From contig NZ_KB895376.1 of NCBI RefSeq assembly GCF_000374825.1, positions 189,460-253,459 on the forward strand: a DNA stretch of 64,000 nucleotides. Direction: 5' to 3'. The stretch comes from Paenibacillus sanguinis 2301083 = DSM 16941 (GTDB lineage Bacteria > Bacillota > Bacilli > Paenibacillales > Paenibacillaceae). The notes under the pieces are model-generated. The model was not told the origin of the DNA. It did no database searches and worked only from the letters and a program-made list of their open reading frames with translations. Below, one piece after another: positions 56,494 through 64,000 of this stretch. A program made the translations under genes and the position numbers. The stretch's first letter is position 1. The number at the start of each line of letters is the position of its first letter.

Positions 56494-58584
56494 TTATATA
56501 GCCTCCTTTTCCTTCAAAAATCCATTTTGTTTCGCATAAGCATTCATCATTTTGATTTGCCGGATTGCTCCCCGCTGAGATCTCGTCCACTCTCTGGAGG
56601 CCAGGATCACGATCCCCTGCGGGTCCTCTATTGAACGGCCGGCTCTCCCAGCCATTTGGACTAGTGAAGCCTCGTCAAATAAATCACTGTCTGCATCAAC
56701 TATGTATACATCACTTTTGGGCACCGTAACCCCGCGCTCCAGAATTGTCGTTGTGACCAGCATTCTGATTTTCCCATTCCGAAAAGCTACTATCTTCTCC
56801 GCCCTATGCTCATCCTGAGAAGAAGTCCCTTCAATCGGAAGCCCGGGGAAATAACGCCTTAATAACGTAGTAAAAGGAGCAATTTGGCGGATACGCGTAA
56901 CAAATATAAAAATTTGAGCTCCACGCTGAGCAGAGTGACGCAAAGGTGTCAGCAGGCCAGAAGGTAGAGATTGGCGATGCAAGCTTTGTTCCAGACGGAC
57001 CATGTCAATCCGCCTGGGTACGGGAAGAGGATATCCATGAAATCGCGCCGGTACCTTGGCATGCGGCAGACGGCCTGCCCGGGCTGCTCTTTGCATCGCT
57101 AAGGGAGGTGTAGCCGACAACAGGATAAATCGGCCTTCGGGTTTGCAAGCCGCTTCAGCAGCAAACGCCAACATGGGATCGTTATGATACGGGAACGCAT
57201 CCAGTTCATCAATAATGACCAAATCAAAAGCATGATAAAATCGCAGCAATTGGTGTGTGGTGGACACTATCATCCGGGCGTCCTCCCAGCGGTCCGGGCT
57301 GCCGCCATAAAGCACAGCTGCCTTATCTTCAGGAAAAGCTCTGGCGATTCGCGGGGCCAATTCCAGGACGACATCCCGACGTGGCGTCGCCGCAAGTACA
57401 CGGCCGCCAGCGTTCAATACATAACGCAGCAGCGGGAAAATCATTTCCGTCTTGCCCGCTCCGGTAACTGCCCACAGCAGGAAGCGGGGCGGACGGGCAG
57501 CCCCGCTTCCTGCTTCGCCTGGCATCCGGGGCCGCTCAAATAAGCTGCTGACAGCCTGACCCAGACGGCTGACAAGCTTCCGCAGGCTCCCCTGTGCCTG
57601 CGGTTGATGTCCGGCGGGCTTCGTCCCCGCGAAGCCCGCTGCTGCTGGCCGCGCCGCCGCACCCTGCGGCGCGGAAGACGCTTCCTGCGCTCCCGCCAGG
57701 AAGCGCAGGGCCTGCCCCGCCGCGCGGCGCTGGGCGGGGCTTAGCCCCCACCGGTCCAGCACGGACCCGGTGGGGGCAGGGGCTGTGCCGCCGCTGGCAG
57801 GCGGCACGGCGCCTGCGCTGCTGCCGCGCAGCAGCAGCGCGCAAGAGCGGCTGCGCCCGAGCGCGAGGCAGGCCTCGCAGTAGGCGCAGCCGCGAGAGCC
57901 GCACGACCCGCAGGGCGTGCGGCGATGCACCTCGCTGCCGCAACGCCGGCAGCGGAAGCGGCCCCGGGCCGGGCGACCGCGCAGGCCCGGAACCGGACGG
58001 CGGGCCAGGCGCTCCACGCCCGCCGTCAGTTCCACGCGCCCTTGCAGATGCGCGTGCTGAACCACGGATCGCCATGCCTGCGCTGCGCCGGGCAAGCGTT
58101 CCGCGAGCAGCTGCTGCAGCTCTGCCTCCAGCAGCGAGCGGCCTTCTAGGAGTGCCGCTAGTCGCTGCACAGTCTCTTCATCATGAGCAAGCGAATAAGT
58201 CATCATTCCCTGCGCCAGCATCTCTCCCTTCGGCTCTCCGCCCGTTTGCTTCCACATCCACCCCGCCGCCCCTTTGAGCCTTTCCCAGGCTTCCCCTGCT
58301 TGTCCCTTTTGCAAAATCATCTCTTCAGCCCATTCTTCCCGCAGCATTTCCTGCAAAAAATGCCCCCAATCTTCCCCATCCCAGCGGTCCATCCCCTCCC
58401 TGGACACAAAACCATCCTTCACAGCTACCGCCCACCCCAAAGGCAGCTCAGCAGCCAATAAATACATAGCAGAGGGACAGATTCTTTCCCCGCTGCTCCA
58501 CCACATCCAATCCATCCTTATATCCAGGCTCACTCGCATTTCCCATCCGTGTATCATCCTAATGGCATATAAGCCTATCTTCAC
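56494..58584 (-). CDS. comFA: ComFA-type DEAD-box DNA translocase
   Basis: 696 residues from GTG at 58584 (GGGGG 8 nt upstream), against about 460 in B. subtilis. The extra N-terminal part (about 1-210) is unlike known domains. A Cys-rich zinc module follows (CRRCGSEVHRRTPCGSC..CAYCEAC, about 212-239), then a Pro/Ala-rich linker. The helicase core has Walker A VTGAGKTE (about 373-380), DELD (459-462), LSATPP, and QMAGRAGRS. It powers single-strand DNA import during transformation. The stretch 57540-58150 is strikingly GC-rich. Confidence 0.93.
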   Translation of the reverse strand: MKIGLYAIRMIHGWEMRVSLDIRMDWMWWSSGERICPSAMYLLAAELPLGWAVAVKDGFVSREGMDRWDGEDWGHFLQEMLREEWAEEMILQKGQAGEAWERLKGAAGWMWKQTGGEPKGEMLAQGMMTYSLAHDEETVQRLAALLEGRSLLEAELQQLLAERLPGAAQAWRSVVQHAHLQGRVELTAGVERLARRPVPGLRGRPARGRFRCRRCGSEVHRRTPCGSCGSRGCAYCEACLALGRSRSCALLLRGSSAGAVPPASGGTAPAPTGSVLDRWGLSPAQRRAAGQALRFLAGAQEASSAPQGAAARPAAAGFAGTKPAGHQPQAQGSLRKLVSRLGQAVSSLFERPRMPGEAGSGAARPPRFLLWAVTGAGKTEMIFPLLRYVLNAGGRVLAATPRRDVVLELAPRIARAFPEDKAAVLYGGSPDRWEDARMIVSTTHQLLRFYHAFDLVIIDELDAFPYHNDPMLAFAAEAACKPEGRFILLSATPPLAMQRAARAGRLPHAKVPARFHGYPLPVPRRIDMVRLEQSLHRQSLPSGLLTPLRHSAQRGAQIFIFVTRIRQIAPFTTLLRRYFPGLPIEGTSSQDEHRAEKIVAFRNGKIRMLVTTTILERGVTVPKSDVYIVDADSDLFDEASLVQMAGRAGRSIEDPQGIVILASREWTRSQRGAIRQIKMMNAYAKQNGFLKEKEAI

Positions 58585-58754
58585 TTATAAATCCCCCTAA
58601 AATATAGCAAATTCAAGCATATTTCAACAATTTTGAGATAATTCCTCTTTTCATGAAAATCCCTTTAAAATCCCTTTATAATACGGCCCCAGTCACATTA
58701 TCCCGCATATATCACCTCCTTTCGGAACCACTCCGAATCCGCTGTCCCGGAACG

Positions 58755-58801
58755 CAAAAAAGCACACTCTCCGGCTTATCGCCATTCATGAGAGTGTGCT
58801 T
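58755..58801 (-). terminator. Terminator after the small orphan gene
   Basis: AAGCACACTCTC (58760-58771) pairs perfectly with GAGAGTGTGCTT (58790-58801); the A-run before it gives a U tail on the minus strand. Confidence 0.85.
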
Positions 58802-58864
58802 CACACCTTGTACTGCGCATGCTTATGCGCCAGTCTATTCCTATGCTGTTGGTCAGGACTCCAT

Positions 58865-59287
58865 TTATACATGGACATAAGGGATTTTGCCCGCCTCCTG
58901 TGGAATACGAAGGTCGATATAAACTGGCGAACCGTCCCTCAAATCAGCGGCCGATTCCTCCGTATCCTCCGTTTGTACCGCAGGCAAACCGATCACAGTT
59001 AATTCCATCTCGCCTTGCGTATGGAATCTCCATGCAATCGCCACCGTATCATCCTCTGAGCCGGCATCCAGTACCGTTACCTTGAGCGGCATTCCCCGCA
59101 AATGGGCATACCACGACAGAGCCCTTAAATACCATTCCATCTGCTGTCCATGATTGCTTGTCACTAAAATGTAATGAAGAACCGGATTTTCCCTGGGCCC
59201 TTTCCGCAAATGCAAGCCATGAAATACATGCACGAGTGCTGCGGCCAGCCCGTAACCCAGCAGTACCCAACCCATGTAAGGAACCAC
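58865..59287 (-). CDS. Membrane-anchored protein with a partial glycosyltransferase-A-like fold
   Basis: About 140 residues. An N-terminal hydrophobic helix (MGWVLLGYGLAAALVHVFHG) leads into a domain with YILVTSNHGQQMEWYLRALS and VTVLDAGSEDDTVAIAWRF, which echoes the D-x-GS-x-DDT motif of GT2 glycosyltransferases but is far too short for a full enzyme. I do not recognise a named family. GTG at 59287 is 8 nt after GGGAGG; the GTG at 59296 overlaps that site. It lies between degU and comFA and has its own terminator. Confidence 0.75.
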   Translation of the reverse strand: MVPYMGWVLLGYGLAAALVHVFHGLHLRKGPRENPVLHYILVTSNHGQQMEWYLRALSWYAHLRGMPLKVTVLDAGSEDDTVAIAWRFHTQGEMELTVIGLPAVQTEDTEESAADLRDGSPVYIDLRIPQEAGKIPYVHV

Positions 59288-59422
59288 AGGACTCACCTCC
59301 CTATAGCGACAATATATGCCGCTGCTTAAAGGTCGGTTACTGGGCTCCCTCCGTTAGCTTTCCGGGAAATCCGCCAGATTAAGTTTTTCATTTACGATCC
59401 AGTCAATATGTACCTGATACGA

Positions 59423-59448
59423 GTACAAAAGGTCAGGTTTTCAGCACC
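59423..59448. repeat. Short match to the dispersed repeat's left end
   Basis: GTACAAAAGGTCAGGTTTTC and the next six bases resemble the left end of the element at 37828 (GTTCAAAAAGTCAGGTTTGC). It is truncated and sits just past the degU stop. Confidence 0.45.
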
Positions 59449-59453
59449 TGCCT

Positions 59454-60182
59454 CTATAAAGTAACCCAACCAAACTTGATGGCATTGATAACCGCCTGTG
59501 TCCGGTCGTCCACATCCATTTTTTGCAAAATACTGCTGACATGGTTCTTGACCGTCTTCTCACTGATAAACAAATGCTCGCCAATCATCTTGTTACTGCG
59601 TCCCTCGGCCATGAGCCGAAGCACTTCAGCCTCCCGGCGCGTCAGCGGATTATCATCTCCGGCTACGAACTTGACGCCCGCTTCACGTATCGCGTTATCC
59701 TCGGCGATAGCTCCAGTTTCGCTCAAATATTCCATACGGCGCAACTGCTGAATCAGCTTTCCGGTAACCTTCGGATGAATAAAAGCATTTCCCTCTGCTA
59801 CGGTACGAATAGCGTTGACCAGAGATTCGGCCTCCATATCCTTCAGCAGGTAGCCGGTTGCTCCCTTGCGCAGTGTTTCAAATACATAGCTCTCGTCGTC
59901 ATGAATCGACAGAATAATGACCTTTACTTCTGGCAAAGCCTCACGAAGCTCTGCTGTCGCGTCAACGCCATTCAGTTGCGGCATGTTGATGTCCATCAAG
60001 ACAATTTCAGGCTCATACTGACGGCAGCCCTCCAGCACTTGTGCTCCATCCGCACATTCGCCAACAACCTCGATATCTTCCTCCATATTTAAAATTCGCT
60101 TAAGACCCTCACGAAACAATTGGTGATCGTCAGCTAAGAGAACTCGTATTGCTGTTCTGCTGTCAGTTATAACATTATCCAT
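59454..60182 (-). CDS. degU: Response regulator DegU
   Basis: 242 residues: receiver domain with phosphoacceptor Asp64 in VLMDINMPQ and the acidic pair ADD, plus a C-terminal LuxR/NarL helix-turn-helix (LTRREAEVLRLMAEGRSNKM, SEKTVKNHVSSILQKM). DegU controls exoenzymes, competence and motility. The ATG at 60182 follows AAAGGAG and overlaps the degS end by 8 nt. Confidence 0.96.
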   Translation of the reverse strand: MDNVITDSRTAIRVLLADDHQLFREGLKRILNMEEDIEVVGECADGAQVLEGCRQYEPEIVLMDINMPQLNGVDATAELREALPEVKVIILSIHDDESYVFETLRKGATGYLLKDMEAESLVNAIRTVAEGNAFIHPKVTGKLIQQLRRMEYLSETGAIAEDNAIREAGVKFVAGDDNPLTRREAEVLRLMAEGRSNKMIGEHLFISEKTVKNHVSSILQKMDVDDRTQAVINAIKFGWVTL

Positions 60183-61347
60183 CCTGATACTCCTTTCCCT
60201 TCTGTGTGTTGGTCGGGATGTGGATGACGATTTGTGTTCCCAAATTCGCTGTGGATTCAATTTCCATCCTGCCTTCGAGCAATTCCACTCTCTCCCTCAT
60301 GCCGATCAAGCCAAAATGAGTGTGTCCATTTGTTTGCTGCTCCAATTGCTCCACCTTGAAGCCTAACCCATTATCCTTTACCATAATACGCAGCATCTGC
60401 ACCTGATAGGTGATTTCAACACTCACATAGGTGGGATAAGCATGCTTCGCCGCATTGGTGAGCGCTTCCTGTACCAGACGAAAAATAGCTGCTTCCATAG
60501 AAGAGGATAGCCGATGCTCCTTGCCTCGGGTCTCAAAGGTAGCCCGAATCTTTGTTTTCTCTTCGTAATCATGCACATATTTGCGCAAGGTTGGAATAAG
60601 ACCCAGATCATCCAACGCCATCGGGCGCAAATTGAAAATAACCTTCCGCATTTCTTCCAGACTGGAACGCACCTGCGCCTTCAAATCTACTATTTCGTCC
60701 TGTACCATCTTAAATTCCTGCTTCGCAAGCATTCTTTCTACAATTTCCGTCCTAAGCACTAGATTGGCAAGTAGCTGCGCAGGCCCATCATGAATTTCAC
60801 GGGATATCCGCTTACGCTCTTCTTCTTGTGCCAAAATAATTTTCAACCCGATGATTTGCCGGTTTTTTGCTGATTCCAAAATACGTGTCACCTGACCCAG
60901 TTCGCCAGAGAGGTATTCCAGTACGACTCCCATCTGTGTAGTAATCGTCTCTGCACGTTCAGCCGATTTCTCCACATCTCGGGACCGTTTCTGAAGCTCG
61001 TCGCGACGGGCCTTCAGGTACATCTCCTTTTCCCGATAAATCAGCAAATCGAGTTGAAGCTGCGTGGCCTTCTCGTAAGCTTGCTTGATATCCTCCTCAT
61101 TGTACCGCACAAAATCACGGCTGACTTCCGTCAGCCGGATGCGGGATAGACGATAATTCACTTCGAGTTGATCTACCTTCTCTACCGTTTCTGCCGTTTC
61201 CTTCATGACATTTTGCAGTTCATTGTTAAGAGTCTTCATCTCATTGCGGGCCGACTCCAGTATTTCAAGGATTTGCAGCTTGCTATTTTCCATGACGGTT
61301 ACAGCATTATTAATGACGCGATCAATGGCATCGGCTTGGAAATCCAC
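60175..61347 (-). CDS. degS: Sensor histidine kinase DegS
   Basis: 390 residues with no membrane helix, so cytoplasmic. An N-terminal coiled-coil sensor (about 1-165) precedes a HisKA_3 dimerisation helix with His186 in SREIHDGPAQ and an ATPase domain (VQEALTNAAKHAY, NGLGF, GLIGMRERVELL). It phosphorylates DegU. The start is GTG at 61347 after AAGGATG. First gene of degS-degU. Confidence 0.96.
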   Translation of the reverse strand: MDFQADAIDRVINNAVTVMENSKLQILEILESARNEMKTLNNELQNVMKETAETVEKVDQLEVNYRLSRIRLTEVSRDFVRYNEEDIKQAYEKATQLQLDLLIYREKEMYLKARRDELQKRSRDVEKSAERAETITTQMGVVLEYLSGELGQVTRILESAKNRQIIGLKIILAQEEERKRISREIHDGPAQLLANLVLRTEIVERMLAKQEFKMVQDEIVDLKAQVRSSLEEMRKVIFNLRPMALDDLGLIPTLRKYVHDYEEKTKIRATFETRGKEHRLSSSMEAAIFRLVQEALTNAAKHAYPTYVSVEITYQVQMLRIMVKDNGLGFKVEQLEQQTNGHTHFGLIGMRERVELLEGRMEIESTANLGTQIVIHIPTNTQKGKEYQDG

Positions 61348-61394
61348 TTCATCCTTCTCCGTTCTTTAGTCCATATAGTTCCAGACTCATCATA

Positions 61395-64000
61395 TCATGA
61401 TTCGAGAGTAATAGATTTGGTTTTCTGTTCCCAATTTACGCCAATCCCAAGCTGCTCGGATACCATACGAAGCGGGACTAAAGTCCTACCATTTACAATT
61501 ATTGGTGAAACATCTGCTTTATTCACAGCTCCATTCAGCAAAAATTCCTTCTTGCCCACGTTAAGCTCTAGGGTAGTCGCCCCTCGGGTGACCGTAATTT
61601 TTTTAGCCTCACTATTCCATACTGCATTGCCCCCAAAAGTATCCATTACGTATTTGATCGGAACATACGTAGTGTTGTTTTGCAATAAAGGCGCTGCCTC
61701 TAAAGCTTGCTTTTTGCCATTAACCGTCATCGTTTTCTCACCCAACACCATGACAGCCTTGGCACTCGTCATGCCTGCATCTCCCTCAATAGCCGGTGCT
61801 GTGAAGCGCACATTATCAAAGGACACGCTTCCAGTCAATGCTCGCTCATCCTGGCCTTCCTCTACGTTCACGACATACAGCCGTTTGAGCTTGGCCGGGA
61901 ATTTTATCGTATTTGCTGTCAAGTCGGCGGTCACGGTCTTCCAACCGGTGAAATCCATCGGACGGGCCAGGTCGACATATACGGGCTTGCCGTCGGCATC
62001 GGACAGCTCTGCGCGCACCCAGTTCAGACTGGCATCGCCAAGCAAATCCACCGTTAATGCTGTAGCATTGTTCGGAATCGCTCTACCGCTTCCCCCGTTA
62101 AACTCGGCATAAGCAAACTTGCTGCCACTTCCCCCGGTCAGATCATAATCAAGCTTAAGCACTTGGGAATTGGCACGCTCTCCGCTGCCTGGCACAATCG
62201 TGGCCGATCCGGTCACGCTCGCTGGAAGCCCAGTAAAGAAAATCGGATAGCTGATATTCTCAAAGCTTTCCCAGATCGTCTCCAAGGAAGCTGCAAGTAC
62301 CACCGGTGTACCGGTAAATCCGTCATAAGAAGGCGTTGCATAAGCAAACTTCGCCCCATCATTAATGGACTGTACAGTCAACACTCCATTTTTTACACTA
62401 GCCTTCATGCCGCTAAAGGTCCATTTTACAGATTCAGAAGGTACTTCAATCGCAGCTCCATTTTTGATTTTCGCCGTGACGGCAACCGTTACACTAGCTC
62501 CTGCCTCCAAGGGGGCAAAGGTTGTACCCGGCGTTAAGCTCGCCAGATCGGAGCCGCCCAGCACCTTCACATCCTTACTGGCGTTAGCTTCTCCGCTGGA
62601 TGCCGTTATTTTGGCCGTCCCCGCCTTCACGCCCTTAAATCCTCCATCAGTCCAAACTACATTGCCATTGCTGGCCTTCCATGAAGCCTGGATATTTCCT
62701 GTATCCATCGGATTATAGTAGGTATCATAGCCTTTCAAGGAGTAAGGAACCGTTTGTCCAATCAGCAGCGTGGATGCGCCACTTACCTTAAGCCCCTTCA
62801 CCGCCCCTTGCGGGGCCGTACTGAATACACCCAAGCCATTGGCAACTGCCCGTTGCCCTGCTGAGCCATTGGAGGTGGTAAATGTTAGCTGGGCATCCGT
62901 TTCAGCAAGCGGCCGCGTCACCATCGTGGTAGAGCCGCCTCCGTCCAGATTCAGACCCTTCCAGACACCAATGCCTGTCATGAAGCCTTGCAATTCTTTC
63001 AACGTCATCCCGCTGCTATTGCTATTCTTCTCGGCGGTAATGATATAAGCTTTCTTCCCATCCTTGGAATAACCGACAGCGGTGCGAGCTACCGCGCTTC
63101 CCCCGCTAATAGATGTGGTAGAACGAGTAAATGCGGAAGCCTTGCCCTGATCCACCAGCAAGGTATGTCCGCCAATCATCACTTTCAGGTCGGCCGGATG
63201 GATGATTTGTCCACCAGTTTGGGAGTGCAGCTCATAACTAGCATCCACTCGCGCGCCTACTGTAAGGTGTGAAGCCACATATTCCGCAGCAGCCCCATGG
63301 GCGCGCAATATATAGCCATCCTGCGGCACAGGTCCTGGGATAGCAGACTGCAAGGATATCTGCGTGATAACGCCGTCCTGCACCAGCACTTCTGTCGGCG
63401 TCGTTGAACTGTCTGCCGGCCGCGCCTCCGCCTTCCACGCACTGGTATAAAGGTACATTTTCCCTGCATGGCTATAGGTCTTTTCAGGTTCTATCATATA
63501 CGATTCCTGGTTAATTCCGCTAAGAGGAAAAGTGCTTCCATCTTCAGCGATTACGGTACCGTTAAAGCTGAACCGGTCAATCATCGGCGTTCTGTCATTA
63601 CTCACTACAAAGGCATACATTCCTTGCAATTGAGCGGGGCTGGTGATCATCGTTCCTTGGGATACGGCTCCTCCCATAGGAACCCCCTGTCCCCGGGTGG
63701 CAAAAAAGTCGCCATTCACGCCAGCTACGGCTCCGTTTTCTTTGGCCATGTTCTCTACCGTTTGTCTGGTCGTTACTTGCCCCCCTTTGCCCGTCATCAC
63801 ATCCAGTTCAACATAGGGGTTAGTCAAGTCCACTTCAATCACGTTGGCCAGCACCTTCACCGACTTGCCAGAGCGTTTGACTGTATATTCGTATTTGACG
63901 AGCTTGGCTCCAGAGGTAAGCATTTCTTCCCCGCGCTTCGCTATTTGGCTGGCAGCAGCATCCGCCGTAAGCGCACTCCCCCCCAATGGACCAAGTCCAA
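61395..64000 (-). CDS. Secreted phosphodiester glycosidase-like protein with copper amine oxidase-type stalk (5' end cut)
   Basis: At least 868 codons; the reading frame runs through the window edge, so the signal peptide is missing. Residues about 40-395 form a phosphodiester glycosidase (NAGPA/DUF2233) domain: GVNGDFFATRGQG, GKKAYIITAEKNSNS, GLNLDGGGSTTMV. A BIG2-like domain follows (GVKAGTAKITASSGEAN), then a beta-rich middle and a C-terminal copper amine oxidase N-terminal domain pair (TTYVPIKYVMDTFGG, RTLVPLRMVSEQLGIGVNWE), often used for wall attachment. It may trim exopolysaccharide or wall polymers. It lies upstream of degS with no clear terminator between. Confidence 0.87.
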   Translation of the reverse strand, partial: GLGPLGGSALTADAAASQIAKRGEEMLTSGAKLVKYEYTVKRSGKSVKVLANVIEVDLTNPYVELDVMTGKGGQVTTRQTVENMAKENGAVAGVNGDFFATRGQGVPMGGAVSQGTMITSPAQLQGMYAFVVSNDRTPMIDRFSFNGTVIAEDGSTFPLSGINQESYMIEPEKTYSHAGKMYLYTSAWKAEARPADSSTTPTEVLVQDGVITQISLQSAIPGPVPQDGYILRAHGAAAEYVASHLTVGARVDASYELHSQTGGQIIHPADLKVMIGGHTLLVDQGKASAFTRSTTSISGGSAVARTAVGYSKDGKKAYIITAEKNSNSSGMTLKELQGFMTGIGVWKGLNLDGGGSTTMVTRPLAETDAQLTFTTSNGSAGQRAVANGLGVFSTAPQGAVKGLKVSGASTLLIGQTVPYSLKGYDTYYNPMDTGNIQASWKASNGNVVWTDGGFKGVKAGTAKITASSGEANASKDVKVLGGSDLASLTPGTTFAPLEAGASVTVAVTAKIKNGAAIEVPSESVKWTFSGMKASVKNGVLTVQSINDGAKFAYATPSYDGFTGTPVVLAASLETIWESFENISYPIFFTGLPASVTGSATIVPGSGERANSQVLKLDYDLTGGSGSKFAYAEFNGGSGRAIPNNATALTVDLLGDASLNWVRAELSDADGKPVYVDLARPMDFTGWKTVTADLTANTIKFPAKLKRLYVVNVEEGQDERALTGSVSFDNVRFTAPAIEGDAGMTSAKAVMVLGEKTMTVNGKKQALEAAPLLQNNTTYVPIKYVMDTFGGNAVWNSEAKKITVTRGATTLELNVGKKEFLLNGAVNKADVSPIIVNGRTLVPLRMVSEQLGIGVNWEQKTKSITLES

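Noticed and set aside
57594..58277. Rightward Ala/Arg/Pro-rich open frame opposite comFA
   Set aside because: High GC removes stop codons in all frames here; this explains the open frame.

Overview
The window looks like chromosomal DNA of a Paenibacillus-type Firmicute. Evidence: strong AGGAGG-type ribosome sites, sigma-A and sigma-D promoter shapes, and a gene order that matches the B. subtilis block degSU-comF-flgM/N/K/L-yviE-fliW-csrA-hag-flaG-fliDST-hpf-secA-prfB-yvjA-ftsEX-ctpB-minJ-uvrBA (established knowledge of that genome). No rRNA, tRNA, CRISPR array, prophage or intact insertion sequence was seen.

Layout. 1-9.2 kb is accessory: the start of a cystine symporter (tcyP), a type I pullulanase, a LysR regulator, an FMN/FAD lipoprotein reductase of the fumarate-reductase superfamily, a 956-residue secreted OB-fold/GATase-like protein and a tiny membrane protein. 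9.5-18.3 kb carries a ferredoxin-type sulfite/nitrite reductase, uvrB-uvrA and a motA-motB stator pair. 18.4-24.3 kb, read leftward, is ftsE-ftsX, an M23 coiled-coil peptidase, a CtpA/B protease and a MinJ-like PDZ membrane protein, a cell-division and wall-remodelling cluster. A VanW-family gene diverges from ftsE across a good WalR-type box. 26-30 kb holds an MFS transporter, a chemoreceptor and two kinds of intergenic repeat. 30.6-39 kb is a complete argC-J-B-D-F-G-H operon, read leftward, with a short repeat element lodged directly after argC. 39.2-45.7 kb has a YitT-family protein, prfB with its programmed +1 frameshift, secA, hpf, a VanZ protein and a cold-shock protein. 46-55.3 kb is the late flagellar cluster. 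55.4-61.3 kb is comFC, comFA, an orphan small protein, degU and degS. 61.4 kb to the edge is a large secreted phosphodiester-glycosidase-like protein cut by the window end.

Regulatory picture. Five sigma-D-like promoters (TAAA, 15-16 nt, near-GCCGATAT) can be placed before motAB, the chemoreceptor, hag, flaG-fliDST and flgM, so most motility functions here appear to form one sigma-D regulon. It is tuned by FlgM (anti-sigma) and by FliW/CsrA, which probably act on a CsrA-type hairpin in the hag leader. The flgM promoter is unusual: its -10 element is one arm of an intrinsic terminator that ends the upstream transcript. DegS-DegU, ComFA/ComFC and flagellar genes lie together, linking motility, competence and exoprotein control.

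The most unusual items are the flgM promoter/terminator overlap, the WalR-like box between ftsE and the VanW gene, a 178-bp nested inverted-repeat element, a small terminal-inverted-repeat element family, and a flavinylated lipoprotein reductase lacking the fumarate-type active-site residues. I did not find a clearly new multi-gene system; most of the window is conserved core chromosome.
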